A stretch of 64,000 nucleotides of DNA, from positions 213,196,011 through 213,260,010 of the forward strand of contig CM076189.1 of the NCBI GenBank assembly GCA_038277395.1, given 5' to 3'. The notes below the pieces were generated by a model that was given only the letters and a program-made list of their open reading frames with translations, was not told the DNA's origin and ran no database searches. Shown one piece after another: positions 22,800 to 32,125 of this stretch. How positions within the stretch are numbered: the stretch's first letter is position 1; each line of letters opens with the position of its first letter. A program made the position numbers and the translations under genes. This DNA is from Dryocosmus kuriphilus (taxonomy: Eukaryota; Arthropoda; Insecta; Hymenoptera; Cynipidae).

Positions 22800-24130
22800 C
22801 GAGGCACGTCCAGAAAGTAAGTGTACTGGTACTCTCACAGCTGTAGGGAATACTTTTTCGACATGTTGGCAACACTGCCGCGTAGCCTGACCCCTCCCCT
22901 TCAAAACGAGACCAATCTGAGGTTAGTGTGTTGAAAACTCTTAACGCAGTAGCATCTCTCGCAAAAAATGTCGATCGTATCTCCCGCCAAGTCCGAAATT
23001 CGCGCCGTCATTCGCTACCTCGTTGTGAAGGGAAAAGCTCCAGTTGAGATTTATAATGAGGTGAAAACTGTTTACGGTAATGGAGCTATGAATCGTACGA
23101 GTGTGTACAAGTGGTGTCGTGAATTTAAAAATGGCCGTACTTCCGTGCGTGACGATCAGAGGAGTGGAAGACCTTCAATTGTGACTAACGAACTTGTGGA
23201 AAAAATCGATATTGCGGTCCGTGACGATCGCAGATTGACGTTAGATGATGTTCCTGCGATGTTTCCGCAAATCTCCAGATCCCTGTTACACGAAACAATC
23301 ACAGAAACTCTCGGATATCGGAAATTGTCTGCGAGGTGGGTTCCAAAACAGTTGACAGAACAGCACAAGTTGAATCGAGTGCAGAGCTCCAAAGAGTTTT
23401 TGGAGCGCTACGAATGCGAAGGCGATGATTTTCTGTACTCTATTGTTACTGGAGACGAAACTTGGGTTGCCCACTACACGCCTGAAACTAAGAGGCAGTC
23501 TGAACAATGGCGCCACATCTTGTCACCCTCCGCCAAGAAATTCGAAACCACAATTTCAGCCAAAAAAATCATGGTATCCGTGTTTTGGGACCATAAAGGC
23601 ATAATTTTGATTGAATATCTGCCTCACGGGGAGACCATCAACGCGGCAAGATACTGTGAGACGCTGAAAAAATTGAAAAGGGCGATTCAGAATAAAAGGA
23701 GGGGCATGCTGACGAAGGGAGTCTGCCTGCTGCATGACAATGCTAAACCTCACACGGCCAACGCCACGAAGCACCTCCGGGACTCTTTTGGATGGGACGT
23801 TTTGAACCACCCCCCGTATTCCCCTGACCTGGCCCCTTCAGATTTCCATCTCTTCACTTCCCTGAAGGTGCACATGGGTGGAAACAAGTTTTCAACGGAC
23901 GAGGCGTTGAAGGGGGAGGTGGAGAAGTGGGCGAAAGAGCTGGCGGGAGACTTCTTCGAGGCAGGCATCAAAAAATTGATCCCGCGGCTCACCACTTGCT
24001 TCGAGAGGGATGGTGACTACATCGAAAAATAACTTACATATGTAGAAGTGTAACCAACTAGTTTTTGTTTTAATAAATTTTTTTTGAAGCCTACATAAAT
24101 TGAGTACACTTACTTTCTCGACGTGCCTCG
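22800..24130 (+). mobile_element. Complete mariner transposon
   Basis: A 1331-bp element with ~28-bp TIRs: the left begins CGAGGCACGTCCAGAAAGTA and the right is the inverse of CGAGGCACGTCGAGAAAGTA. The arms differ at one base and extend through AGTGTACT. TA flanks both ends (22798-22799, 24131-24132). It contains a single intronless transposase frame. Size, TIR length, TA duplication and D,D34D protein all fit mariner. Its nearly identical TIRs and open frame make it the youngest autonomous-type element in the window. Confidence 0.95.
22968..24032 (+). CDS. Mariner transposase, 354 aa, D,D34D, apparently intact
   Basis: An uninterrupted frame of the usual mariner length (~340-355 aa). Residues about 8-115 form the paired helix-turn-helix DNA-binding region (MNRTSVYKWCREFKNGRTSV, then DDQRSGRPS). 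The linker motif WVPKQLTEQHK follows at 124-134. Catalytic residues are D163 (VTGDETWV), D257 (LLHDNAKPHTA) and D292 (HPPYSPDLAPSDFHLF), with exactly 34 residues between the last two. The start ATG at 22968 follows the TIR and a short leader. The stop is at 24030 and AATAAA follows at about 24072. The product would cut and insert at TA. All catalytic residues are present, so activity is possible but untested. Base composition is GC-richer than the surroundings, consistent with recent arrival, possibly horizontal. Confidence 0.95.
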   Translation: MSIVSPAKSEIRAVIRYLVVKGKAPVEIYNEVKTVYGNGAMNRTSVYKWCREFKNGRTSVRDDQRSGRPSIVTNELVEKIDIAVRDDRRLTLDDVPAMFPQISRSLLHETITETLGYRKLSARWVPKQLTEQHKLNRVQSSKEFLERYECEGDDFLYSIVTGDETWVAHYTPETKRQSEQWRHILSPSAKKFETTISAKKIMVSVFWDHKGIILIEYLPHGETINAARYCETLKKLKRAIQNKRRGMLTKGVCLLHDNAKPHTANATKHLRDSFGWDVLNHPPYSPDLAPSDFHLFTSLKVHMGGNKFSTDEALKGEVEKWAKELAGDFFEAGIKKLIPRLTTCFERDGDYIEK

Positions 24131-24156
24131 TATATATATATATATATATATATATA
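24131..24156. repeat. (TA)n microsatellite at the mariner 3' flank
   Basis: About 13 TA units directly adjoin the right TIR. The element may have inserted at the edge of a TA run, or the run may have expanded from its target duplication. Confidence 0.85.
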
Positions 24157-25276
24157 CGAGAATGGTTCATAGAGTACAGTTTCTAACATATTTACATTAT
24201 TAATTTTTTTAATAAAATTAAATGTCTGAATAAAAATATGACTGTAAAAATATAATTAATTCGGTAACTTATTTATATAATAAAACCAATGATTTCGAAG
24301 AGAAAACTTAAAGATAGTAGAAAGTCCATAAGTTGAAATTTCGTTTAAAATTGTAAACACGATTCTTTAACAGTACATTTTATGCGGTAAAAGCATTCTT
24401 CTCTGTAGAGTTTGAGAAATCTCATCCGCATCGCAATGGGACATCTTTTAAGGGACTTCGTCGCCTGGGATTTGTATGAAAAAGAGTCACTTCGTGACTC
24501 TCATCCTTTCCGCTCTTTCATGCTATTCACCTCGTCTTTTTCACAGTAAAGTACATGAATATAGTATTATCTTTTCATACAAGTCAGAAATATTCTAGAA
24601 TGTTTTAAATAAAATTCTTCACGAAAAAAAATTTAATAAAAAATGAGTGATGCGATCTCATTATTTTCATGGGACATTTTTATCCCGAAATCGGCTTTCT
24701 TTTTTTGTGTGATATTAAACTGAATTTCTTTCATAAAAAATCTGTTATAAATTTTCTGCTTGTAACTTTGTCTCTTCGTGACAATGGAATACTCGTATCA
24801 AACAAGGCGGATGCTTTTCAAAATAAATTATGAAATGAAATCTGACATGCTAAGTGAAAACACACATTAGCCATAAACAAAGTTTCTTCGGAGAGCTGTA
24901 CTTTTCATGTTGGAAAAGTGGTTATAGCAATAGTCTTTATGATTTTTTTATGGGACAGAAAAGAATATAAAAAATTGCTAATATGAAAAATTTGTTTTTA
25001 TCCATTACTTTTATTTCCAATTTTAAAATCAGATCTTGGCTAAAAAAGTACATCAATTTCTAAAATCTAAATCAACATGGAAATATAATCTTGGCAATGT
25101 ATTTGTATATATCCACAATTAATGTAGGTACTATCTTTGTGTATTAATATGTCTTTCTGCTTATCTTCAAGTTCTAGAAGGGTCTGCATTGTAACCAACA
25201 CGTCTAGACACGTCTGCAATTTAACGTTTTAGAATCTGAATGTAATGCGTAGTTACAATCATAAGTATTATTTTCA

Positions 25277-25284
25277 TGACGTCA
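25277..25284. promoter_or_regulatory. Perfect CRE palindrome TGACGTCA (first of two)
   Basis: A full CREB/ATF-type site inside CATGACGTCATCAG. An identical 8-mer lies 175 bp downstream in ATGACGTCATCGC. Whether it is used is unknown. Confidence 0.35.
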
Positions 25285-25451
25285 TCAGTAACATTCTAGA
25301 AGCTTAGCATAGGAGTGAGAGGGAGAGAGGGAGGGATAATTTCTTTGCGAAGTAAATTCAATGACATATGAAAATATAACCTTGAAGATATTTACGCGAA
25401 ATAATCGTAAATAACCTTGAAGAATTCACCTCTCACAACTGCGTAGTATAA

Positions 25452-25459
25452 TGACGTCA
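25452..25459. promoter_or_regulatory. Perfect CRE palindrome TGACGTCA (second of two)
   Basis: The partner of the site at 25277. The shared context is A(T)GACGTCATC. No recognisable gene start lies within 3 kb on either side. Confidence 0.35.
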
Positions 25460-27461
25460 TCGCCAACGAGGTAGAGGGGGAAGATGGAGTTATTTAAGCC
25501 AATTTAGTGTTTCGCCATTGCGCAAACTATTTCGAAAATTTTAATAAAAACAAAGATTTTATCATCATTTAATAAGCGAGCAAAAAAGCAGACCCTTATT
25601 GTAAAATTTAAACAAAAAATGGCGACATTCTGACATATGAGGTCGATTTTTACCAAGGTGAAATATTCTCTCAAATCTGACAAATAATCTGCGAAAATGG
25701 GCTTTCTTCCATAACTCGGCACCCTCAGCAGTTATAAGTCATGTCGGCTACAAATAGGGAGACGTCACGCGATATAATTATTATTATTAAAGGCGTTTAC
25801 CTGCTAAAGGTTCGTTAATTTTTTCGTGGCAATTAGTCTCTCGAACTTCTTGTCCTAGATGTGCTGCATGCGGGGTAGTGTGAGCCATTTATTTTGCGCG
25901 AAGGGTGCGTTCTGACGGTCTAGGGATATTTCCCCCTATTTGATGGAATGCAGTGGAAAACAATCTGCAGTGTATCGAAACAGAAAACGAACGACCTACA
26001 CCTGCGAGCATCTAAATCAATTCTGAAACCTGACTACCTGTCTAATCACATTTTTAAATTGGCTCTAAATCAGATAGGCAGGAAGATTGAGTACGTAAAG
26101 TAAATTGTGCAGGGATCGTATTGCTTTGAAATTTGAGCATCATCATCTGCGAAAATGTAAGCAGGAAATTTTCATGCTACGAACGTTTTATATAGACCTG
26201 ACAAATTGAAGTAACTTGACAAGATTCACGTTACATTCTAGCGGAATGATTACTAATCTCAAAACTTTACTTAAAATACTTTAAAGCATGTTAAAATTAA
26301 TACTATCCATGTCAATTAGAAATGTTAGTTTATTTATTTTATATTAACTTCAAAATGATTTACGATTGAATATTATCAATATTTTATAAACCTCTCTTAG
26401 ATTCTTCTTTTTACTCGACATGTATTAAAAACTTGTATAACTTTTCAGGAATTTTGATATTTCATATTTACGAGAGTAGCTGGGATCAGTTTAAGTATAG
26501 CCTATAAAAAGCAACCAGTATCCCGTGCAAAATCACTTTTAATGTGACCTTTGCTTTTGCTAAAATAGCATTTCGTGATATAAACATTGTGCACGTGACA
26601 GGAATGCAAAAATGTGAATTGTAATAACTGAAATATTTCCATATTTTTCGCAAATATTTTCTCTAAAATTAGATTTTATTTCCTTTGATAATAAACGACA
26701 AGTAGGATAAACAGGGGTATCATCGACAAGCTAACCAAAGAACGACGCCCTTAAATAATTTAATTTATTAAGAAATTGTGTGTTGTAAAAAAAGTACGAG
26801 TTTACGTAAATTAAATTTTAAGGCTGAACCTACATAATTGCAACCAATTTAAGCCATCAAAATCTAAAATAGTGCGTTTATTTACGAAAAATGTCTATCA
26901 TTGGGGGGGGGGGGGGGGTCGGCAATACCCCTGTTTACCCTAGCCTACTATTAATTCCCACTTTTTTTACTTTGTTTTGAATTCCCGATTTCCAATGGCC
27001 TATTTTCAGTAAACATGAAGTTTATCTATCAGTTAATAAATACGCAACACCTTTGCTGCTAATTTTCATTGAATTTAAAGTTCTTCGAGGGGGAAAAAAA
27101 AAAAAAAAAATTGAATTTTACTTTTTAATATAGGCACGCTCCTTGACGTAAAAATTTGATGAATGCGAGAGCAGAAGCGCGAGCATTTAATCGCGATTGT
27201 TCCCTGCCAATAAATTCGTCCTATTAGGCAATCTTCGTCGATAAACAATGAGCAATCTCGAATTAATGCCACGATTTGCAGTCGATCGAGAGTCGCAGAA
27301 CTGCCTTCAACCATAAGGAATATTAAACGATTACCATGTTTTTCTCGCATGCATTCAACTCGCATCTTATGTATATGCTGAGATATGAAACACTTTCGGT
27401 TGACTGCGTGCAAAAATTTAATACCGAGACAAATATTTTATTAGGTAATTTAATCGCACTT

Positions 27462-27650
27462 CCCAGCTGGCACGAAATTGAAGGGCGTTTTTAGGACGTA
27501 CAGTTTAAAAGATGTTTTTAGAACGTCCAAAAAAACGTTCGAAGTCAACACGTCTTCAGAACATTGTATGTTTTTAGAACGTTACTTGGCCTGACTCAGA
27601 ACGTTTTTAGGACGTCCTAAAAACGTCCTGGGACATTCGTGCCCACTGGG
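27462..27650. mobile_element. Small MITE with CCCAG..GGCACGAA termini and ACGTCCTAAAAACG repeats
   Basis: The left end CCCAGCTGGCACGAA and the right end TTCGTGCCCACTGGG are inverted repeats. Inner blocks GTTTTTAGGACGT and ACGTCCTAAAAACG extend the pairing. 189 bp, no coding capacity. Flanks share only TT, so the superfamily is unassigned. Confidence 0.6.
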
Positions 27651-28694
27651 TTATCATTTGCAGTTATTTATCATCTACGCCCAAAAATGCAAGTATTAGA
27701 ATTTCAAGATAAAAACTTTGACTCCTTCCACTTTAAAGTATTTGTTTTTCAAGATTTATCTTTAAAAACTTAAAAAGTGGATAAGTAAAATCCTGTTAAG
27801 AAATTCACAACTTGTCACTGGCTCTTATTGTCGTGTTTATTTAGACGCGTGATTATTTATCGCGAAATTTATTTAGAGAAAAATAATGTTTTCTTAATGA
27901 AGATTTTATTTAATTGAATAACGTATTAATTGAAGATAAATAATTAAAGTATCGAAATTCTGTTCTCCATAGTAAATTTATTAGAAGCTAAAGATTGTAT
28001 TCCTGATACTAGTATTTCAGACTGGAAACTAACATATTTAACACTTCCATTCCTACAGGCTTCATTAAACTTACTTAGCTAGCATTAGTCATAAGGTGTT
28101 CTTATAAACCGGCCGTAAAATATATCTTATTCACAGCAATGCAAATTGCAAGGTCGATTTATCTGACTTGCAGCAAAGTAACTGCAATGTTGAAAGATTT
28201 CTGGTTCCGTCTGTATACTTGGATAATTTTTTTCCTGTCATTCTGATTTATTAATACATCGCCTGGATCGGACATTTACACTACGGGAGTTAAGTGAATT
28301 TATCAAGGGATGGGTTGGTTGGTTTGGTCGGTTGTTCCCTTGACATTTTGTCAACGTCGACTAATAACCATGGTAACAGATTGTTCATAAATTAATCTTA
28401 TATTTATAATCTAATCACATATTTTATATTCTAGCGATTTTCACGATTTGAAAAATTGATTTTCGTATTGATCTATATTCAAGCTATTTTAATTTTTAGA
28501 GCTGTATCTCACTGAAATTTGGGATAGAGAAAATTTATCAGAACATCGCTGTCTCGCCCACTTTAATTGGTATTTTTTTTAAATAAGTCAGCTTTATTAA
28601 TTTTTATTAACCTATAATGTAATTGGAAATAGGGTTTTAGTGCCTGCCTAATGTCGAATGAGGTTACTAAAGCCCTTTCCCCAATTATATTCTA
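27651..28694. other. Non-coding spacer
   Basis: AT-rich; no gene, TIR or RNA feature recognised. Confidence 0.4.
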
Positions 28695-29015
28695 ATAAGG
28701 AGAAGGACAGGTATGGTGTTTTTTGTTTGGATTCATAATTTTTGTAAAGAAAGGTCATGATTCCAAAGTAAAATTATTCCTAGGTTCAAATATTTGGCCA
28801 GTTTCAATAAAAACGGCTTTATGAAGTTTAACATCGACTTAATGGACTTGAAAAATATATCTTGCAACTGGCCTTGTAGCTCAGATGGCAGCGCACCAAT
28901 TTTTTTGGATTTTTATTTATTGAAATGTTTATCATGTTAAGTACTAAAAAATACACACTATGATAATGTTCAACCATGTCATAATTCTCGCTGTGAATTC
29001 GATCTTGGGTGTGTG
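28695..29015 (+). repeat. tRNA-related interspersed repeat, plus-strand copy
   Basis: 28695-28873 is an inverted, diverged copy of 31936-32125; the shared core is TTGGATTCATAATTTTTGTAA. It is followed by a tRNA-like A box, TGTAGCTCAGATGGCAGCGC (28875-28894). A degenerate B box, TGAATTCGATCTTGGG, occurs about 100 bp later, so the tRNA part is interrupted or decayed. Confidence 0.55.
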
Positions 29016-29559
29016 CTCCTTTGATGAGCACTTTGCTTCCTCATTATGATTAAATTGTAAAAGTATTTGCTTTCTTATAGAGGAAGTAATAATGATTTTT
29101 TAAAAATGTTTATTATAGGTCGATCAAATTTGTCTCAAATGAAGGAATCTTTTCTATTCTCGCAACAACTCTGAATTATGTTGACGAAAAAATATTTACT
29201 ATGAAAAACAGATTTTTCAAATATTATAAAAAGGACTATAACTTCCTTACTAATTAAATAACAATACAAATATAATATAAAATATATTAATATTATAGGT
29301 CAATCGATTCATTTTGAGTCAAGGAATTTCGCATGTTTTTGCATCAACTTCGAATTATATTGACGAAAAGAATTTGACTATGAAAAACCTGCTTTTCAAA
29401 AATTATAAAGAACATAAAAAATGTAGAATTCAATATTTAAAAAAGTCCTTGCATCATTTTCGAGGTATTATTGCTTAAAATAACCCTTCCAAATTTTATC
29501 AATTTACCTGCAACGTCTTTAAGTTATGGTGATAACAAAAAAGGCGACATCCACCCATC

Positions 29560-29608
<49 letters not shown>

Positions 29609-29840
29609 CCAGGCAATTGCCTAGATCGTTCTATGAACCATTTATCACCTGGGAAACATGTTATTAAATTATTTCCAAAATATTTGAAATTTTCACAACT
29701 ACAAAGCTTCCTCTGTGTGGAAGCAAAACTGAGTTTTTCATTGCAAAATGCCGTTTTAAAATATTTATTTTTGTATAATTTAAAAAAATTTTAGGAGAAA
29801 AGTAAATATATAAAAATTGTAATAAATAAAAAGCAAAAAA
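29016..29840. other. Spacer with (CA)n microsatellite
   Basis: A CA run of about 17 units lies at 29573-29606. Two related ~100-bp segments (about 29118-29235 and 29298-29412, both with TTATAGGTC.ATC and ATTATRTTGACGAAAA) form a diverged tandem duplication. The open frame over the CA run is not a gene. Confidence 0.5.
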
Positions 29841-30259
29841 AACTGGCAAAAAGAGTGAGAGGCGGGAATCGATCCCGCAATCTTACGGAAACAAACCCGG
29901 CGCACTACCACCTCCTAGTAGAAATTGGTCTGGTTTTTCCCTATTTCTGGTGAATCATTAACCAGGTTTAGGTAGGGAAGAACTAGAAGGGAAAAACTAA
30001 CCAAGTCCCGCCTAGAAATCAGTCTGTGTAAAACTGGACTAGTTGTAACTCGACCCACTGTCGAGTCCATATCTAGTTTTCCTTACTGAATTTCAGTCTA
30101 GGTTTTCCCCAGCAGGAGCTTGTAAGGAAATGTGTGAAAAAACTGGTTGATATCGAATGTACCCAATCTAACCTATATTTAAAGGTAACGCAGTAAGTCA
30201 GACATGTTCGTTGAAAAAGGTTCGAATTATTAAGTAAGAATTTAAAATTTAAAGCAAAT

Positions 30260-30583
30260 ATGGAATCAGATGAGCGGAAAAGAAAAGTAAATGTTAAACG
30301 TGTGCGTAGATGTAGGAAAAGAAAAGAAGTGTTGAATGCTATAACATCAAAATTTTCAAGAATTTCTAAAATTTTGAGAATTTTGGAAGTTTTTGAGAAT
30401 TTTGGTAATTTTGAAATTTTTGAGAATTTTGGTAATTTTAAAGAATTTTGGAAAATTTTTGAAAAAATTGAAAAATTTCCAAAATATTTTTTTATTGAAA
30501 AATTTCCAAAATTTTCAAGAATTTATAAAATTTTGAGAATCTTGGAAGTTTTTGAGAATTTTGGTAATTTTGAAAATTTTTAA
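30260..30583 (+). CDS. Basic N-terminus running into a low-complexity FENFGN repeat, 107 codons
   Basis: Starts MESDERKRKVNVKRVRRC followed by RKRK, an arginine/lysine-rich stretch like the start of several transposase and helicase proteins. From residue 33 it becomes a low-complexity tract of ILRILEVFENFGN-type repeats encoded by GAATTTTGGTAATTTT DNA repeats. It lies ~350 bp inside the left end of the candidate element and has a TATA-like box and initiator upstream. The basic start could be the first exon of a lost transposase into which simple repeats expanded. It may equally be a chance frame. No function assigned. Confidence 0.25.
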   Translation: MESDERKRKVNVKRVRRCRKRKEVLNAITSKFSRISKILRILEVFENFGNFEIFENFGNFKEFWKIFEKIEKFPKYFFIEKFPKFSRIYKILRILEVFENFGNFENF

Positions 30584-30610
30584 GAATTTTGGTTATTTTT
30601 GAAGTTTTGG

Positions 30611-31368
30611 AAATGGATGGAGTTCCGAAAACCGGAAACCTCTGATTTTCTTGGGTCTCCGTATACTTATGTATTTTGACGTGCTGATTACGAAAATGAT
30701 AGTGAAAATTGGCGACAAGGACGTCTTCATGGTAAAAACCATAAAAAACCTCATAAAAATTATGATTTTTTTCATTATCTCAGTAAATACGGAGAATTTT
30801 GAAAAATATTTCAAACAAAAGTTCTAGCTAGTATAAAAATACATCTTTTTTGTATTATGCACTTTTTGCCTAAAACCATTATTTTTCGAGAAAAAGAGGA
30901 TTTCGTTGGAAAAACCATTAAAAAAAAAAAGAAAACATTTACAGATATGCGTTCGGTCCCGCTTGTCCCTTTGTCCAAAGTTAACTGGGGGGGGCTACGA
31001 ATTTACTGGATAGTTACGAAAATGCGTTCAGCTACGCTCGTCCCCTTTTCCAGGTTTAAGTGGGGGGGGGGGGGGGCTAAGCATATACTGACTAGTTACG
31101 AAAATGCGTTCAGTTACGTTCGTCCCCTTTTCCAGGTTTAAAAAGGGGACGAGCGTAACTGAACACATTTCCGTAACCAGGCATCCCCCCCCCCCCCCCC
31201 CCCACTTAAACCTGGAAAAGGGAGACGAGCGTGACTGAACACATTCCCGTAATCAGTTAGTGGGCGCGCATCCCCCCCCCCCCCCCCCCCCCTCTAAACC
31301 TTGAAAGGGAGATTACCCTGGCCAAAATACATAAGTATACGGACACCCAAGAAAATCAGAGGTTTTTT
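30611..31368. mobile_element. Foldback element with poly-G/poly-C core, copy X
   Basis: The left arm begins GGAGTTCCGAAAACC and carries CTCTGATTTTCTTGGGT and TATACTTATGTATTTTG. The right arm (about 31322-31364) repeats these inverted. The core holds tandem ~75-bp units, each with GCGTTCAGTTACG and CGTCCCCTTTTCCAGG followed by a long G run. It contains runs of about 15 G (31063-31077), 17 or more C (31187-31203) and about 20 C (31273-31292), and a perfect hairpin around 31115-31165. Related to copy Y at 34534. Confidence 0.6.
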
Positions 31369-31379
31369 TTTTTCAAGGA

Positions 31380-31490
31380 AACATCTCTCAGTCGACTAAG
31401 GCCTGCGGTATATTTATACATAAGGTTAGGTAGTTTTAGGTATGCTAGGTAGGGTTCGAATCCTCAGCAAGTGCGATTTGATTTTTCATA
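31380..31490 (+). repeat. Possible tRNA-derived fragment (B box only)
   Basis: GTAGGGTTCGAATCCTC (about 31449-31465) is a good Pol III B box, but the A box upstream is unconvincing. Confidence 0.25.
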
Positions 31491-32125
31491 GTAATTAAGC
31501 GTGCTATTATATATGAGTAAATGCTTGTGCAACTGTGTAACTTTAAACATAATTTAAGTGCAGCCATAATATATAAAACAATTTTTTTTGCAGATCTATC
31601 TAAATTGTAGGTAAATTTCTAAATTTGGCTACAAAATTTGAATAACATTTCGAAATGTTTTGAAAAAGTTAAATGCATGATTGTAGAAATCTTGCTTGTA
31701 ATATTGTAAAAATATTTAAATAACATTTCACAAATATTTCATGCAATTTCAACCTTGCAGAAATCTTGCAGCAATATATCATGCTGTGTGGGTAGTTTTT
31801 TCACACTATCGCCTGGGAGGGAAAAGCATTACATGACTAGTCGGGTACTAGTAGGGATTCCTAGAAGGGCGCTAATTGCAACAAGGGAAAAACTAACTAG
31901 TGCTCCACTATTTCCCCGGTTGTATTTCTACTAGGGCTAAGCAACTTGGCCAGTTGGAAGATGTATTTTTCATGCCCATTAGAACGGCGTCGAATTTTTT
32001 AAAGACGTTCTTTTTCGACAGTCGGAAAATATTGGGTCCCAGGAATTTCACAATTTTACTTTAGGGTTCGTGACTTTTCTTTACAAAAATTATGAATCCA
32101 AATCAAAAACTCCATACCTGGCATC

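Larger units (their letters stand above)
24157..27461. other. 3.3-kb non-repetitive, gene-free region
   Basis: No convincing exon or transposon. Contents: two TGACGTCA sites (25277, 25452), a GA-rich purine tract (25310-25336), a duplicated ATAACCTTGAAGA motif (about 25376 and 25412), a G16 run at about 26904-26919 and an A17 run at about 27093-27110. The stretch 27120-27430 is more evenly composed (many TCGCGATT, GATCGAGAG-type words) than the flanks, as conserved non-coding DNA often is. Confidence 0.4.
29914..31935. mobile_element. Candidate 2-kb DNA element with CCTAGTAGAAAT termini
   Basis: CCTAGTAGAAAT at the left and ATTTCTACTAGG at the right are exact inverted 12-mers. They sit precisely where the tRNA-related repeat is broken. 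Subterminal words such as GGGAAAAACTAAC recur near both ends. Inside are a promoter-like stretch (TATATTTAAA then TCAGACATG, about 30172-30207), a short basic open frame at 30260 and a foldback element at 30611-31368. A target duplication could not be fixed (at most CT), so the mechanism is open. Confidence 0.45.
29841..32125 (-). repeat. tRNA-related interspersed repeat, minus-strand copy split by a 2-kb insertion
   Basis: On the minus strand 32125-31936 matches the plus-strand copy at 28695-28873, ending in AACTGGCC and a GTTGCTTAGC remnant of the A box. The repeat resumes at 29913 with GGTGGTAGTGCGCCGGG and a B box, GCGGGATCGATTCCCGC (29863-29878), and ends in CTCTTTTTGCCAGTTTTTTT. The two halves are separated by the candidate transposon at 29914-31935. 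The tail and boxes suggest a tRNA-derived SINE or a transcription unit that fused one. Confidence 0.55.

Noticed and set aside
29471..29794. 107-codon frame containing a (HT)n tract
   Set aside because: The tract is a CA microsatellite; flanking codons show no domain, and the frame begins without ATG.
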